From positions 26,639,457 through 26,703,456 of the forward strand of contig CM025852.1 in assembly GCA_003952965.2 (NCBI GenBank): 64,000 bases of DNA. Reading direction: 5' to 3'. Shown in pieces: positions 1 through 12,292 of the stretch. The number at the start of each line of letters is the position of its first letter. Within the stretch, counting starts at the first letter, position 1. Made by a program: the position numbers and the translations under genes. This stretch comes from Morella rubra. Taxonomy: Eukaryota; Streptophyta; Magnoliopsida; Fagales; Myricaceae. The notes under the pieces were generated by a model. It was given only the letters and a program-made list of their open reading frames with translations. It was not told the origin of the DNA and searched no databases.

Positions 1-1942
1 CAGCATTTATATGTTGCAGATGCAATGCAGCTACAAGTCCTTGCCATGCCTCCCCGGGTGCACTGCCAACTTGAAACTCAAGAAGCTTTTTCTGTTCCCT
101 GTAGTAATCTTCTAGTAGCATGTTCTGGGAGAAAAAAGAAATACTTCCATTAAAAATATTCCTGTTTCTAATATGTTCTGTAAACATGTAATATGAGCAT
201 CCCATCTGAGACAAAACACACTGACCCTCAGCCAGGGAGGGGGGAGCTGCTTTCAATCACACTGCAAGGTGGTCCAGAGGGCATGAAAACATGAGGTACA
301 AGGATAGCTATGCTGCTGACCAACCTAACCAAAACGCAATCTGTCCCAGTGGCCAGTGTTGCGCCAGCCAATTGTTTTCTAGAGGGAAATTAATAATCTC
401 AAACTCTCCAATACCAGGTTGGGTAATTACATCACAGAAAACGAGCTCAACATGTATGAATATTCTCAAACTATAAAATTTGTTTCTATTCACTCCATTT
501 AGATGTCTAAGAGGTCACCTAACATAGTGCTACCATCAAAGTAGACAGAAAATGAGAAAGCTCGCGAAATCATTGGTGAAAATAGGAACTTTGACTTTTC
601 TCACTGCCAACTATAGATAAAACTTCATACCGAGGTATGAGAATTGATGACTACCTGCTTTGCATAGACTTGGAGTTTTTCCTTCCAGGTACCATCTGCA
701 TCAGAATAACGGACTATGATTGAGTGAGGTGCTGGGACATATCTAAAATTCATACCTTGGAAGATGGGGGCAAAAGTACCTCTTCCTTGATCTCTCATTA
801 AGAAATCCTCAGTGCATTTGAAATTGACTACCAGATCAATCTCGGCTAGTTCATCAAGGATCTCCTGCGAGGAAAAATTGAGTTCATGGCTACACGTTTT
901 TCAAGTTGCATCATCACCAGCAGAGTTGTTTCTTATGAGGTGCAAAAACAACCGTATGCAACACATCACCACAAGTATACCAACACTGTCGAAGAAGTAA
1001 GTCGAGGATTATTCAATACTACATCCCTTTCGTGTCAAGACTACAAAAATTTCTCGGAACCAAAGCAATCATCATGTATTTTTGAAGAGACGAGAATTTA
1101 AGCAGTCTGGTCATTTTATTAACGGTAAGGAGCGATCTAACGAAGTCAATTACATTCAGCAAACAAAACGTTCCTGAATTCAAGTCGAAAGAAGTCAAGT
1201 TTCAACTTACAGCCTGAATTGGTGACCGAGGAATTCCATCCAGTATAAACCCGATTTCTCCTCGTAATATCCATCGTCCAACCGCTTCGACAACAGACCA
1301 AAAATTATATCCTCGGGAACGAGTTCCCCACGATTCACAGCATTTGCTATCTATTATAAGAAAATTTAACGTGAGCGTCCTATTGAGTTGATTCCAATAA
1401 AGGATTATCATTCTTTAAATATTTTGCAAAATTTCCTAATCAAGGAGCGAGTTCAAAAGCATTGAGTAAGCTAAAAAGGAAACTACAAAGCGAAAACACA
1501 AGGAGCTATTTCAAGATGCGCAAAGTGAAAACACAGATTATCAGACCTGTTTGTATAGAGAAGAGCGAGGGCTGAGGTCTTGGCGGACGAGGCTGGCCAT
1601 CGAAATGTGAGGCACTCGCAGAAGTTTGGAGAGCCTCTCTGCGTACACGTGCTTCCTGGCACTAGGGCTCCCTATGAACACCCACTGCACCCCTCTGGGT
1701 GGTGCCGATCCCGCAGAGTCCGCCATTGGAGACGACGGCAGCAGACGACGGCGCCGCTCGCTATCGCTCTCGGCTCGGTGATTGTGGTCATAATAGTTGT
1801 AGTCTACTTGCGGCTCAGCTGCTGCGGCGGAGGTGGAGCCAGAGTATAATCGGCTCAGGGCGAGACGCACCAGCCGGTAAAATGGCGGAGACGCCGTTAC
1901 GACAGAGGCTGTGCGGCTGCTCAAGGAGCTTAGTCCGATCAT
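1..1942 (-). CDS. Probable adenylate kinase 7-like, mitochondrial (segment A copy; one frameshift, runs off the window)
   Basis: Adenylate kinases interconvert ATP+AMP and 2 ADP; this branch is predicted mitochondrial. Exons on the minus strand, joined by GT-AG introns in phase 0: 1547-1942 (132 codons, ATG at 1942), 1211-1350, 655-864, and 1-124, which continues beyond the window. Exon 1 starts with an Arg/Ser-rich, acid-poor stretch typical of a transit peptide, then GVQWVFIGSPSARKH (the family's atypical P-loop) and AERLSKLLRVPHISMASLV. Exon 2 carries ANAVNRGELVPEDIIFGLLS and GFILDGIPRSPIQA; exon 3 EILDELAEIDLVVNFKC; exon 4 EDYYREQKKLLEF and the GLVAALHLQHINA tail. Exon 2 is 140 nt where the phases need 141: a base is missing after GYY (about 1262), shifting the frame in the LID region. 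So the gene is either a recent pseudogene or carries a base error. Family assignment is from remembered plant AK7 sequences. Confidence 0.8.
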
Positions 1943-2315
1943 GGGGAGAGACGGGGGGCAATGGAATGAGAGTTGGTTTTGGGAAACTAACGAACTTGAA
2001 GTAAGGAGTTAAAGAGAGAATATTGGAAATGACCTCACTCTGTTCAGATATTCACACAAAATGCCATCCTCATTTCGGACCTTGCCCGCCATCTCTTCTC
2101 GTACCGCGGGAACCGCGCTCTAAAGATGGGGACCCGTACGGTATAGGGAAACAATATTTATATTAATAACGAGGTTTGGAGAAAATAATTATGGTGCCCA
2201 CCCCTCTCATTTTAAATTCTAAAATCTTTTGAAATTCAAACAAATATTGGTTTATCATTAAACGCTGTCGTATAGTCAATTCTTCGCTTGTTAAGTCGAA
2301 ACTTGAAGTAAGGAA
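1943..2315. other. Upstream region of the adenylate kinase gene
   Basis: Non-coding stretch between the adenylate kinase start codon and the first copy of the argininosuccinate synthase terminal exon. It should hold the adenylate kinase promoter and leader. The left part (1943-2285) is matched in segment B (47542-47887); from about 2286 A and B diverge because of the extra exon copy in A. I see no clear TATA box or gene. Confidence 0.4.
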
Positions 2316-2806
2316 GTGAGATGAGAGGTTTGCCATGGAAATCTTATTGGGAATTAAAGAAGATTTCACATAATCAAGCAATTAGAATACTAAAACATTC
2401 AACAAAAGGAACACTGAGAAAAGATGATAAATCCCAAGCAATTACTAGCAATTGTATTACACTAGTCCAAATGGATTGTTTAGAAAGACAGCAGACGCGG
2501 TCTTGTCTTATATTCCCTGCTTAAGCATCGATCGAACCCTCATTGGAAGACCATAAAGCCTAATAAACCCAGCTGCATCCGCCTGATCATAGATCAGGCT
2601 GTTCTCAAAAGAAGATATGTCTTGCCTGTACAGGCTATGAGGGCTCTTTCGGCCTGTTACTGTAACAGAGCCTTTGTACAGTTTGAGGGTGACTGAACCT
2701 GTTGTGGTCTCGGTGATCTTCTCCATGAATAATCCATTGGGCGAAGTATCGAATATTTATATACTAACTGCGTTTGAGGGTCGAATCTTTTACTTGAATG
2801 GTTTCG
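2316..2806 (-). pseudogene. Partial tandem copy of the argininosuccinate synthase terminal exon
   Basis: This stretch repeats the 3' end of the argininosuccinate synthase gene at about 3004-3505. The last 72 codons (2508-2726) still read cleanly as the family C-terminus ([45 protein letters not shown]). Upstream of that, 2727-2806 matches the exon with many small deletions, so it cannot code. The shared part includes the 3' flank beginning GATGAGAGGTTTGCC at about 2319 and 3006. Segment B has only one copy of this region. It is therefore a local duplication of about 0.5 kb, unit spacing about 690 bp, confined to A. It has no splice acceptor or start of its own. Confidence 0.85.
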
Positions 2807-3193
2807 CTTGTTAAAAAGTCGGGAGAATATTTAATGTAATTTTTTTTAATAAAAATGTATTGAAATTGGTATGAAATGGTATTGAAATTTGCGTAAATTT
2901 TTTGAGATTTTATTATTTAGATTGAGTTTTTAAAAAAATTTCATAAAAAGTTAAAAAACATTTCATATCCCAACATCACCTAAGGGAAGATAATTTTTAC
3001 TCTGAGATGAGAGGTTTGCCATGGAAATCTTATTGAGAATTAAAGAAGATTTCACATAATCAAGCAATTAGAATACTAAAACATTCAACAAAAGGAACAC
3101 TGAGAAAAGATGATAAATCCCAAGCAATTACTAGCAATTGTATTACACTAGTCCAAATGGATTGTTTAGAAAGACAGCAGAAGCGGTCTTGTC
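2807..3193. other. 3' flank of argininosuccinate synthase, AT-rich
   Basis: Non-coding. The left part (about 2820-3000) is an AT-rich stretch with long T and A runs that segment B also has (about 48045-48230). The right part (3004-3193) is the transcribed 3' flank of the gene and is the sequence duplicated at 2316-2507. No poly(A) signal can be chosen with confidence. Confidence 0.4.
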
Positions 3194-6100
3194 TTATATT
3201 CCCTGCTTAAGCATCGATCGAACCCTCATTGGAAGACCATAAAGCCTAATAAACCCAGCTGCATCCGCCTGATCATAGATCACGCTGTTCTCAAAAGAAG
3301 ATATGTCTTGCCTGTACAGGCTATAAGGGCTCTTTCGGCCTGTTACTGTAACAGAGCCTTTGTACAGTTTGAGGGTGACTGAACCTGTTGTGGTCTCGGT
3401 GATCTTCTCCATGAATGCATCCATTGACTCGCGAAGTGGGTCGAACCATCTTCCAGCATACACTAACTCCGCGTATTTGAGGGCGAGCGAATCTTTTACT
3501 TGCATGGTTTCGCGATCGATCGTCAAAGACTCCAACTCTTGTACAGCAGTGAAGAGGATTGTCCCACCTGGAGTTTCATATACTCCACGGCTCTTCATGC
3601 CAACAAGCCGGTTTTCCACCATGTCAACTCGGCCTACTCCGTGCCTCCCACCAATCTCGTTGAGTTCAGCAAGTAGAAATGCAGGTGAAAGCTCCTTCCC
3701 ATTGACTGAAACAGGAAGGCCGGACTCTATCCCAATCTCGAGATATCTGCAGGGAAGGCGGGGGAAGTGAGGGCACAGTACAGCATACACCACAGTAGAA
3801 AATGACGGGGGGGTCTAAACTGAAATTTAACAGGGAAACTTACTCAGGTTTATTTGGTGCATCTTCTGGGTCCACGGTCATCATGTACATATCCTTCCTA
3901 GGCTCATTGGCCGGATCTTCCAGAATGTCCCCCTTTGATGGCATAGAACATGCAGAAATAAGGTCATCTCCAACAAAAGTTACTGAACGACATACACAGA
4001 CCAAAAAACTACACTGATTGAAGAATCAGGAGACTTTTGACAAGACGGAAGAGCAATGACTACCTATAAGATTGGTGGGGGACTTAATTCTGTAACAGCG
4101 TGGGAAAACAGTACAAGAAGAGATGAATGTTACCTCATGGCTAAGGTGCCACAAGTTCCTGTCCCTGCTGTAGATGGATTTCTTGGTTACTGGGACAGGC
4201 ACATTATGCTTCTTAGCATACTCGATAGCATCTTCTCTCCCTGTAATATCCCATTCTCTCCAAGGAGCCACAACATTCAGCTTGGGATTCAGAGCAAAGA
4301 ATGTCAACTCAAAGCGAACCTGATACATGAGATACCAAGCGACATTTGTGTAAGCTGGAAAACCATGACAGGTGATAAAATTTACATCTAAATCACAGGG
4401 CATGCCTGATCATTTCCTTTTCCTGTGCAGCCATGAGAGACAGCATCAGCTCCAACTTCTCTGGCAATGTCGACCATTGCCTGTTTGATCAACAAAATCA
4501 TCATGAGGAACTAACATATGTAAGATCAAAGAACATTATTGATTCTCTTAGAAATTCTACTTGCTTGATGCATCTAAAAGCTCTACAATTGGAAAAAAAA
4601 AGAAAATCAAAGCAGAAGTTCACCTTTGCAATAACAGGGCGAGCCATTGAGGTACCCAGCAAATATTTCCTCTCATATATGGCACCGGCTCTTAGGCAAG
4701 GAAATATGTACTCTCCTACAAATTCCTCCTTCAAATCCTTTACCACCAACTGACAAGCCCCACTGGCTTTAGCCTTCTGTTCCAAGCCTTCCAATTCCCT
4801 TATACCCTATGGATTAAGTTTGGGATAAAGCACAAAACTAAATAAGAAGGAACTTGTAATGCAAGTGGTCAGGTAGAAATGAACTGTACTATCTGAAACA
4901 ACCTTTAACAAGAACAAAATAAGTAATGCAACTCTTTTTTGTAGATGCTGTTTATTAACATACCTGACCAACATCAGCAGTGAAGCAAACAACATCACAC
5001 CCGTAGTTCTCCCTGCGATAGAAAAGTAAGAAGATAAAGTATCCTGGGAAAGCAGATAATTCAATTACATAAACTGAGCACCATAAAACGTTAAACATAC
5101 CGCAGCCATGGGACAATGACTGATGTGTCTAAGCCACCACTATAGGCTAGAACGACCTTATTCAGTTTACCACGTAACCCTCTATCCTTTGTAGCTTCAG
5201 AAATTTTCATCTCTCTATCACTCTGCAAAACTGCTCGAGTAACTGCATCTCAAAGGCAAATAATCAGAATTACAAACATAGAGCTGGATAAACTTGAATT
5301 TCAGACAGCACATCAGTTGGGTTACTGAGAAGAAGGTTAAACAAATATAAATCTCAAATAGAACAAATAAGATAGCTTTAAGACACCTAACTTGCAAATA
5401 TGAAAGATACACCATTATGTGAATGTAAATACGGATGACGAACTATTAAGGTGAACCTAAGAATGGGATATCATTAACTTTTTAGATCATTCAATTGACC
5501 TCAAAGAACTTTGTGGCAATGAACTAGCACTTATGTAATATCGCTCATCGTGTTTGTGACCAAAATAACAGTAACAATGCTGACAATGTGATTATGTGAT
5601 AAAGTTGGCGACAACCATAAGAAACAAAAATTAACGATCTAAATACATTCCAAACATATGATCCATTAAACTGCTAGTCCAACATTCTAACCAATACCCA
5701 GCCTAAATTAATCAGATTCTATTGCACTTCCTCCATGCCCACTGCAAACCTGTGTGAAACATACATAATGCCATGCCAACAGCAGCAGGCAGATCGGCAG
5801 ACGGGACCTCGCTTCAGCAGGATAAGTTGTAATTCATATAAATGACTACCAGCCAATCTACTACAAACTCCACACATCATGACACATACAAAATTCATAC
5901 TCAGTCAATTGAATGTATTAGGTTTTAAGCGCGCTTAGTTAAAGCATCATAAAGTCATGACAGGAGGAGTGCTATCAATATAAAAACACTATCATGAAGA
6001 GAATGGCCAAAGACAGCAAGCATAGACGGACGGACATTGACTTTCATAACAACAATTTTCATAGCCTCATAGGCCATGTCAAATCAGATAATAGCAAACA

Positions 6101-6898
6101 TATAACCAAACAGCCTCACCTTTATTGTTACCAGACTTGGTAATATGGCCGCTGTTACTTCTAGCTGCAACAGAATGGCCATGGAGATCGCTCGTTCTAG
6201 CCGCCAACTGTAAACAGTACACAAAGTAATCCCATCACTTATACGTGAAGAACTAGGAGTAACAAATGGGAGAAAGACCATGCATTAACTTTCGGCATAT
6301 GGGCAAAACTACCTCTGGGAATGAAGACAACTTCCTTGAACAGAATACTTTGTCATCATACAGGAATGATTCTGTCATTAGAATAAATAATACATAATCT
6401 CAGAATTCCAATTACAACACCAGACATAACAGATGCAATCTAACTACTTGAAATCAAATTCTGCGATTTCTATCTTTCAAAAGACAAAAGAGAGACCTTG
6501 TTTGGATCAGACCATTAATGTTATTACATTACTCAATGATAATTCGATTCAATGAAAATTTTGCTGTTGACAAGTGTGGGTAGGAAATATCTCTCGGGTT
6601 TCACCACAAATAATGCATTTCGGAATATATCTCAACAGAAACAATATATCAGAAGGCAATGGAAATTCAAAAAAAAAAAAGCTCAAGAAAAAGGAGCCCA
6701 GAAGAAGAAAACATTTGCCTAAACAAGCAAAGCACAGAACTCTGCCACAAACACGTACAGCGAGAATGTGATTGGAAAAAAATCAATTTCACAGAACCAG
6801 AAAACATGATCGAAAATTTGAAATAGAGTACCTCTCTTGCGTGCTTGAAACACGAGACTGGTGGGGGAGCATGGCGATATCGCGTTCAACTGGGCCAT
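3194..6898 (-). CDS. Argininosuccinate synthase, plastid (intact, ten exons)
   Basis: Joins citrulline and aspartate with ATP to make argininosuccinate in the arginine pathway; plant forms act in the plastid. Exons from the start: 6832-6898, 6313-6347, 6120-6207, 5101-5242, 4964-5012, 4624-4806, 4406-4480, 4134-4319, 3844-3932, 3194-3746. Together 1467 nt, 488 codons plus TAA, in one frame. Exons 1-3 give a Ser/Arg-rich transit peptide starting [17 protein letters not shown]. The ATP-pyrophosphatase P-loop is [15 protein letters not shown]; then [59 protein letters not shown], and the C-terminus ending SMLKQGI. The 35-nt second exon (reading [11 protein letters not shown]) is needed to keep the phase. 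The intron after GKGNDQ starts with GC instead of GT; all others are GT-AG. The RID3-like gene lies upstream on the same strand, the adenylate kinase downstream. Best candidate for the working copy in this window. Confidence 0.9.
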
Positions 6899-7020
6899 AA
6901 TCTCAGTGCCTAATATCACTCAGAGAGCTTCTCTCTATCTCTCTATTTCTCTGCCTAATATCTCTCAGAGAGCTTCTCTCTCTCTCTCTCTCTATTTTTC
7001 TGTGTCCGTATTGTACAACT
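6899..7020 (-). promoter_or_regulatory. GA-rich leader of argininosuccinate synthase with a short tandem repeat
   Basis: Directly upstream of the argininosuccinate synthase ATG the minus strand is a GA/AGAGAG-rich tract, as is common in plant 5' leaders. A 48-bp stretch containing CTCAGAGAGCTTCTCTCT occurs twice in tandem (about 6911 and 6959). The role as leader or promoter-proximal element is inference from position and composition. Segment B has lost it. Confidence 0.45.
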
Positions 7021-8588
7021 CACTCTGACTCATTTGTTTCCCACAAAACGCAAAGCGCACACCGGACTCTAGGGTTTTAGTTCGAGGATTTTAGCGCGCT
7101 TAAAAGTAAAACCAGGTAAGTAGCGCCGGCTAGGCATCGCTGTTCTATTGTAACATGATTGAAGTGACATTTCCTTTAAAGCATAGTGGAAGATTACTGC
7201 ACTTTAAATTGGCATAGCATCATGTAAGGATTATTTTTTTTAATTGTTTTTCCCAATTTTCCTTTATTGTATCAAACGTGAATTTTTATATTCTGATAAA
7301 CTATGATCTTGTAAGAAATGAACTAGTAAATATTGTTATTTGATTGATCTTGCTACAACTGTGAAAAAATATGAAAGTAATAGAATAGAGGTGGGCATAA
7401 AGGTTTTGATTGAGATTTTTTTGTCCATCTATTCAGTAATTTAAAGGGTATAGAGAAAAGACTTATTATTATGAAAAATTAAACATCTAAAGGATTTATG
7501 GTATAGAGATCCTCTCTATCATATTTTTCCAAAAAAAAATAAGGGGGAATATGACATGACCAATGGGGCTAATGGGCACCAAAATGATTCAAAAGTTGGT
7601 CATTTTGAGAATGATTAATTGGTGGACTAACCCGTCAAAAAAATATTAATTTATATAATATGTGGCCAAAAGTTTATCCACCTTAAAATTTATTGCATGT
7701 GCAGTGGGTACAATAATCTCATCGACATCAACATGGTGTCAAGTTTGAGGTCCCATGGCTTAGAAAAAAAAAAGGTTTGAGGTCCCATGAACGACAACTT
7801 TTTCTTTTGTCACGTCAAATTTTGTCGAGCGTTTTTACCCTTCTTGTCTTCTGGTGACTGGTGGTTACCCTGGAACGAGACAAATGGGCGAGGGATGGTT
7901 TTAAACGACGGACCATTCTGCTTTTGTAATGCTTCAGAGATAAATACTGCGGGTAGGACTTTTCTTGCTCTGCTGTTCTCCTTTTATTGGACTTTTGGCC
8001 TATTTTGAACAATTGAGACTCCTTCAGCATTAGAAAGAAGCAAGAGCAGGACGCAATGTTTCTGGATAATTCCTTTAACTCAAGAAACTAAGCAAGAATC
8101 TTGATTTCCTAAGGTTCCGAGTCATTCAATTTCATCAATTATGTTCATTAGATGTTGATGTCCAGCGTATTGTCGATTTTAGTTTGGGATTATTTTTGAC
8201 TTTCCCGGCAATTTTGTTTCAAGTTCTGGCCTTCAAGAAGAATTACTCCCACCATTTTCACTAGCAATGCCTCTTTTCACCCAGTTGTTTGCTTGTTTCA
8301 AGAAATGAAATGACTCTGATTGGAGGACTAAGACCATAGCAACACCAAAACCAGAAAAAAAAAAAAAAAAAGCTAGAAAGAAGCAAAGTGAGGAAAAGAA
8401 CTATGGAATCACAAACGCATGGAAACAACATTAATTCGCTACAAAGCTTACAAATATAAGGTAGCTGGCAGGCCAAGCCATCTGTAACCGTTGTAGATGT
8501 AGTCTTATTGTTCTTCATAGCCAAAGGGAGAAAACTAGAACAATGCACAATACTGAAGCTCAAGTCACCTGCTGCGGACCATGAAAAA
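7021..8588. other. Intergenic DNA between argininosuccinate synthase and the RID3-like gene
   Basis: No gene supported. It should include the argininosuccinate synthase promoter (7021 onward) and the RID3-like 3' flank. Short open frames at 7787-8030 on both strands have no recognisable domain and read differently in segment B, so I treat them as chance. Segment B lacks the part from about 5872 to 7833. Confidence 0.5.
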
Positions 8589-11500
8589 TTAAAGTGAGGA
8601 CTGTGGTTCCTCCTCCCCTTGTAGTAGTGAGCTCGCAACCAGCAGCTTCCTTCTCTTTCTAGATATGGGAGAGTCAATTTCCGGAGGCCAAAATAATCTG
8701 CACTGCATCAAGTCAAGCAAACGTGACTGCAAATGCCTATTCATCTCCATGATGTGCTTTGTCATTCTAGCAGCACACATCCGATTCGCTGTAGATGACT
8801 CCACCTTCATTTGCATGGTTGTTAGTGTTCCTTCTTTCTGTCCAAATTCCAATAAGAGAAAGAGATTCTTTTTAAATGCTTGTGCGTAGAGCATAAAATT
8901 ACTGAAAGAAACAAACAAGCATAACTTGTTGTCGACACAATTGCATAGGAGAAAGATACAGCCTATTCTTCCCCAACCCTTTTCTGCAGTAACTAGTCGT
9001 GTGATGTCATAACATTACTGAATACCACTCATTCGACTTCTTAAGGTATAAGGTGCGAACTTAGTGCTATTTAGTTATGCCATGGTAAGTCGTGTCCTTA
9101 TATGTTAAACATAATTAAATGTGAATATGACAACAACTGCATGCTATTCGAGAGAGGGAGAGACCTCCAAATTAGATATATGCTTGGTCATTGAATCTGT
9201 ACTTCTGAAATCAAAGGAAGTCCGGTTTTCTTTGAAGGTAGGACATAGGGAAAGGAAAGTGATCATTCCCCCAGATGAGTCAGCTGGCTCAGGATACTTG
9301 TCAAGCACAGAAAAGTGGAGTCTGTTCAAAACTCTCTGATGGTTTGATACAGAAAGCAGTGCGGTCTGTGGAATCACTGCCATATTAGTCACTGCCCCTG
9401 CTTTTAATGAAGAGAAAAAAAAAATTCGTCATGCTAAAGCAGTGGTTGTATCAGAAGATGTGTCTCATATATTTTGCCTATAGTCATTCTCATATGCAAG
9501 AACATATTGAAAGTGAATATTCAGAGGATGTATAAACATAAATGTGGGCAAATGTGAGTAGAAATGCACCCTATTATCTGTCAGAGGGAAGAAAAAGGTT
9601 CACCTCTCTTGTGTGATGTAGGGCAGGAGGGTGAGAAATCCATTTGGTTGCTAAGAGGCAGGGAAGAAAGATTGGTGATTTTCTTTTTTTTTTTTTTTGG
9701 TATTGGTCATCAGGCATAACGTTTATCATTCTGAATACTCTAGGTTTGAATGTGAACGAAAAAAAAAGCATGAATTTCCAGGTAAAGTGACTTTTTTGTG
9801 CTTTTTTACTAGAATGTAGTATGATGCATTAATTTTGAAAGAGAATTTCAAGACGGAGGTGAAAGCTACCTCTCTCTCCAGAAAAGAGGGAGATAGAAGA
9901 CAACAAATTTTGGGGGTTATGGATTACCTTTCTGATGGTTGAATCTCCAGATGATCACCCAGTTGACTGCATCCCACAAGCAGATGGTGCAGTCCTCGGA
10001 TGCAGAGATCAGACCTGAGTTGCTGAATGTCAAGGCAGTTATAGCTCCACTGCATGGATTGATGGGAAGAAAGGATTATCACCAGAGTAAATGAATAAGA
10101 ATCTATACAAATCGCCAAGCAAAATGACAAAGGATCATAATTCAATGCTAATTGGTCACCGAATCCCTGTGTGTGCGCTTGTGGTCATCTACAATCTGCA
10201 CTTGCTGTGAAGTTTCCAACTATGAGTTTCAAAGCCAAAGAGCCTAGCTAAATAAAGCTCACAGGACCCTCTTTGTCATGCTTCAATCTACATGGAAATC
10301 TTAATGTCAAATCAGCAAAATAATCTGGTATGGACACACTTATTACACTAATAGGGAATCAAGTCAACTCATGCACAAAGAGATTCAAAGGCACTAAAAA
10401 TTTCAACTATTTATTTCTGTGACAGAAGAGACTCAAATCTTCAATAAGTAACAGAAAACTCAAGCACCATGCATTACTTTTGTCCTTTTAGCTCAACTGG
10501 TTGATCTTCTGCAAAAAAGAAAGAATCCTTCAATGGTCCAATATCAATCCTGTTGACAAAAATCCTTCCATCTCCACTTCCGCAGAACAAAATCTGTTCA
10601 TCTGGGTGAAGTACAATTGCAGTTATCGCTAGCGGGTAAACATGGGATTCAATAAGCCTTCCTGTGACCAAGTCCCAAACCTACGAGATATGGAACAATG
10701 TCCATTATACCAAGAAGAAGTTCCAATGTGAGAGATATAAAAACTAAAAGAGTATTGGAATGATGCATATGGTTTGATCACCTTGCATGTGCCATCAAGG
10801 GAGCTTGATACTAGAACTGAACTTGAGCTGCCTGATATTGTTAACAGCCCCGTAATAGGGGAGGTATGATTTGTTGAATAATGCAACAGAGAAGGCAAGC
10901 TTCCAGAATCTTCCATGTCTAGCAAACTTCCATCAAATTAATTACAAACAATGCATCGTTACAAAGGCTTTGAATCTTTTTTCTTTGTCTGCCTGAAATT
11001 AAGCGCCAATAGAAAAACATTTGGCATTTACCTAATTACACACCAAATGCCGATCATACCATCAACTGATCCAGAAATGAGAAGAGAACCATCGTTGGAA
11101 AACAGCAAGCAACTCAAAGATTTGGGATGAGCATGCCAAGTCTTTAGCAATCTTCCATTAGCAGTCTATGGGTTTCCTCAACCAAAAATCTTCCATTAGA
11201 CAGGATATAAATAGGGACAGCTTCTAATACCTCTCATTCCACAATGACGTTTGTAAACTCATCGCACCAAAAATCAACAAAATGGAGAAATACTGATATT
11301 AATGGCACATAATCAAATATAGATAGTTTTGGAACAGCAGATTACTATGTAGTTACCAACTCAGAATCCATGTGAGGGAACACATCATATGAGACAGGCT
11401 GTTGACTACTCCTTCTCGGTAGAGAACATTTTTTTACAGGAAATCTGATGCAGAGCTTACTAACCTCCCAAAGATAAACATTTCCAGAAAGTGCCCCGCC

Positions 11501-12292
11501 AGCGAGATATATACCATCCTTTGTGCAAGAAAGGGGACCAATGGCTTCCACTGGGTAACTCCGAAGAGCTGATTGAGGCTGAAGAACAGAAAACTTAAGT
11601 GAAACAGAGGGAGATTCCTAGTATAAAACAGAGGTTTTAAGGCATGATGTTAAAGAACCTTCAGTTACACTTCAATTTCTCCCTGACTCACTTTTGAGGT
11701 CTCAAATCGAATTACAAGCATTGCTAATTATGAATTAGGAGTAAAGTTCATCCGGTGCGATGGCTGATCCACAACCTCCTATTTCGAGCCTAGGCTAACC
11801 AAAACAAGAAATCCAATGTGGTTCTATGATCTATCGATTAAATGAAGACCGATTATGACTCCAACTTGATTGACTATTCATGCGTAAGAAGTTGAAGATA
11901 TTGATGGTAACATCCACCATATGATAATATTTTTTACTGCCAAGACCCTATGGGAAGGCTAATGGTCAATGAACAAGTGAGAAAAGGAAGTAAGGAACCA
12001 ATACTAGAGAGGGGAAAAAAAAAACGAAATCCATCTAAGTCGAATGGGAGTTTGAGCTGATCGTTACCTTATTCAATGCCCACATGAAGATGGCTCCGCC
12101 ACCAACAGACCCATGTCTGTGAATCTGAGAAGCTACAAGGAACTGCTCTCTCAAGCACAATAATCCATGACAAGGGGACGCACAGGTTGGTATGTGGAGG
12201 AGGTGAACCCCTGTATCTATATCCCATACAGTTATGCCTACTGCCATGCCCTTGTCACTGCAAACCACCAAAGCCTCCCCAGCCTTAGCCAT
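8589..12292 (-). CDS. RID3: WD40-repeat protein, ROOT INITIATION DEFECTIVE 3-like (segment A, intact)
   Basis: RID3 is a plant WD40 protein related to yeast Ipi3 (pre-rRNA processing / Rix1 complex) and is needed for root and shoot regeneration. Exons from the start: 12068-12292 (ATG at 12292), 11465-11578, 11032-11165, 10782-10926, 10478-10680, 9928-10049, 9165-9397, and 8589-8901 with the stop. Visible WD-like blades: VGITVWDIDTGVHLL, GIYLAGGALSGNVYLWE, SLLISGSVDGMIGIW, VLVSSSLDGTCKVWDL, QILFCGSGDGRIFVNRI and GLISASEDCTICLWDAV. The last exon is a helical, Met/Arg-rich tail (KHIMEMNRHLQSRLLDLMQC). All joins keep phase except exon 7 to exon 8, where two bases are wanted. A 14-nt microexon at 9026-9039, with AG before it and GT after it, would fix the phase but is a guess. 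About 500 residues, somewhat longer than my memory of the Arabidopsis protein (about 440). Confidence 0.8.

Noticed and set aside
3802-4391. Plus-strand open frames across argininosuccinate synthase
   Set aside because: Shadows of the minus-strand exons at 3844-3932 and 4134-4319, which carry the recognised protein.
7787-8030. Overlapping open frames on both strands
   Set aside because: In an intergenic region; the segment B version has another upstream reading because of the deletion, and no domain is visible.
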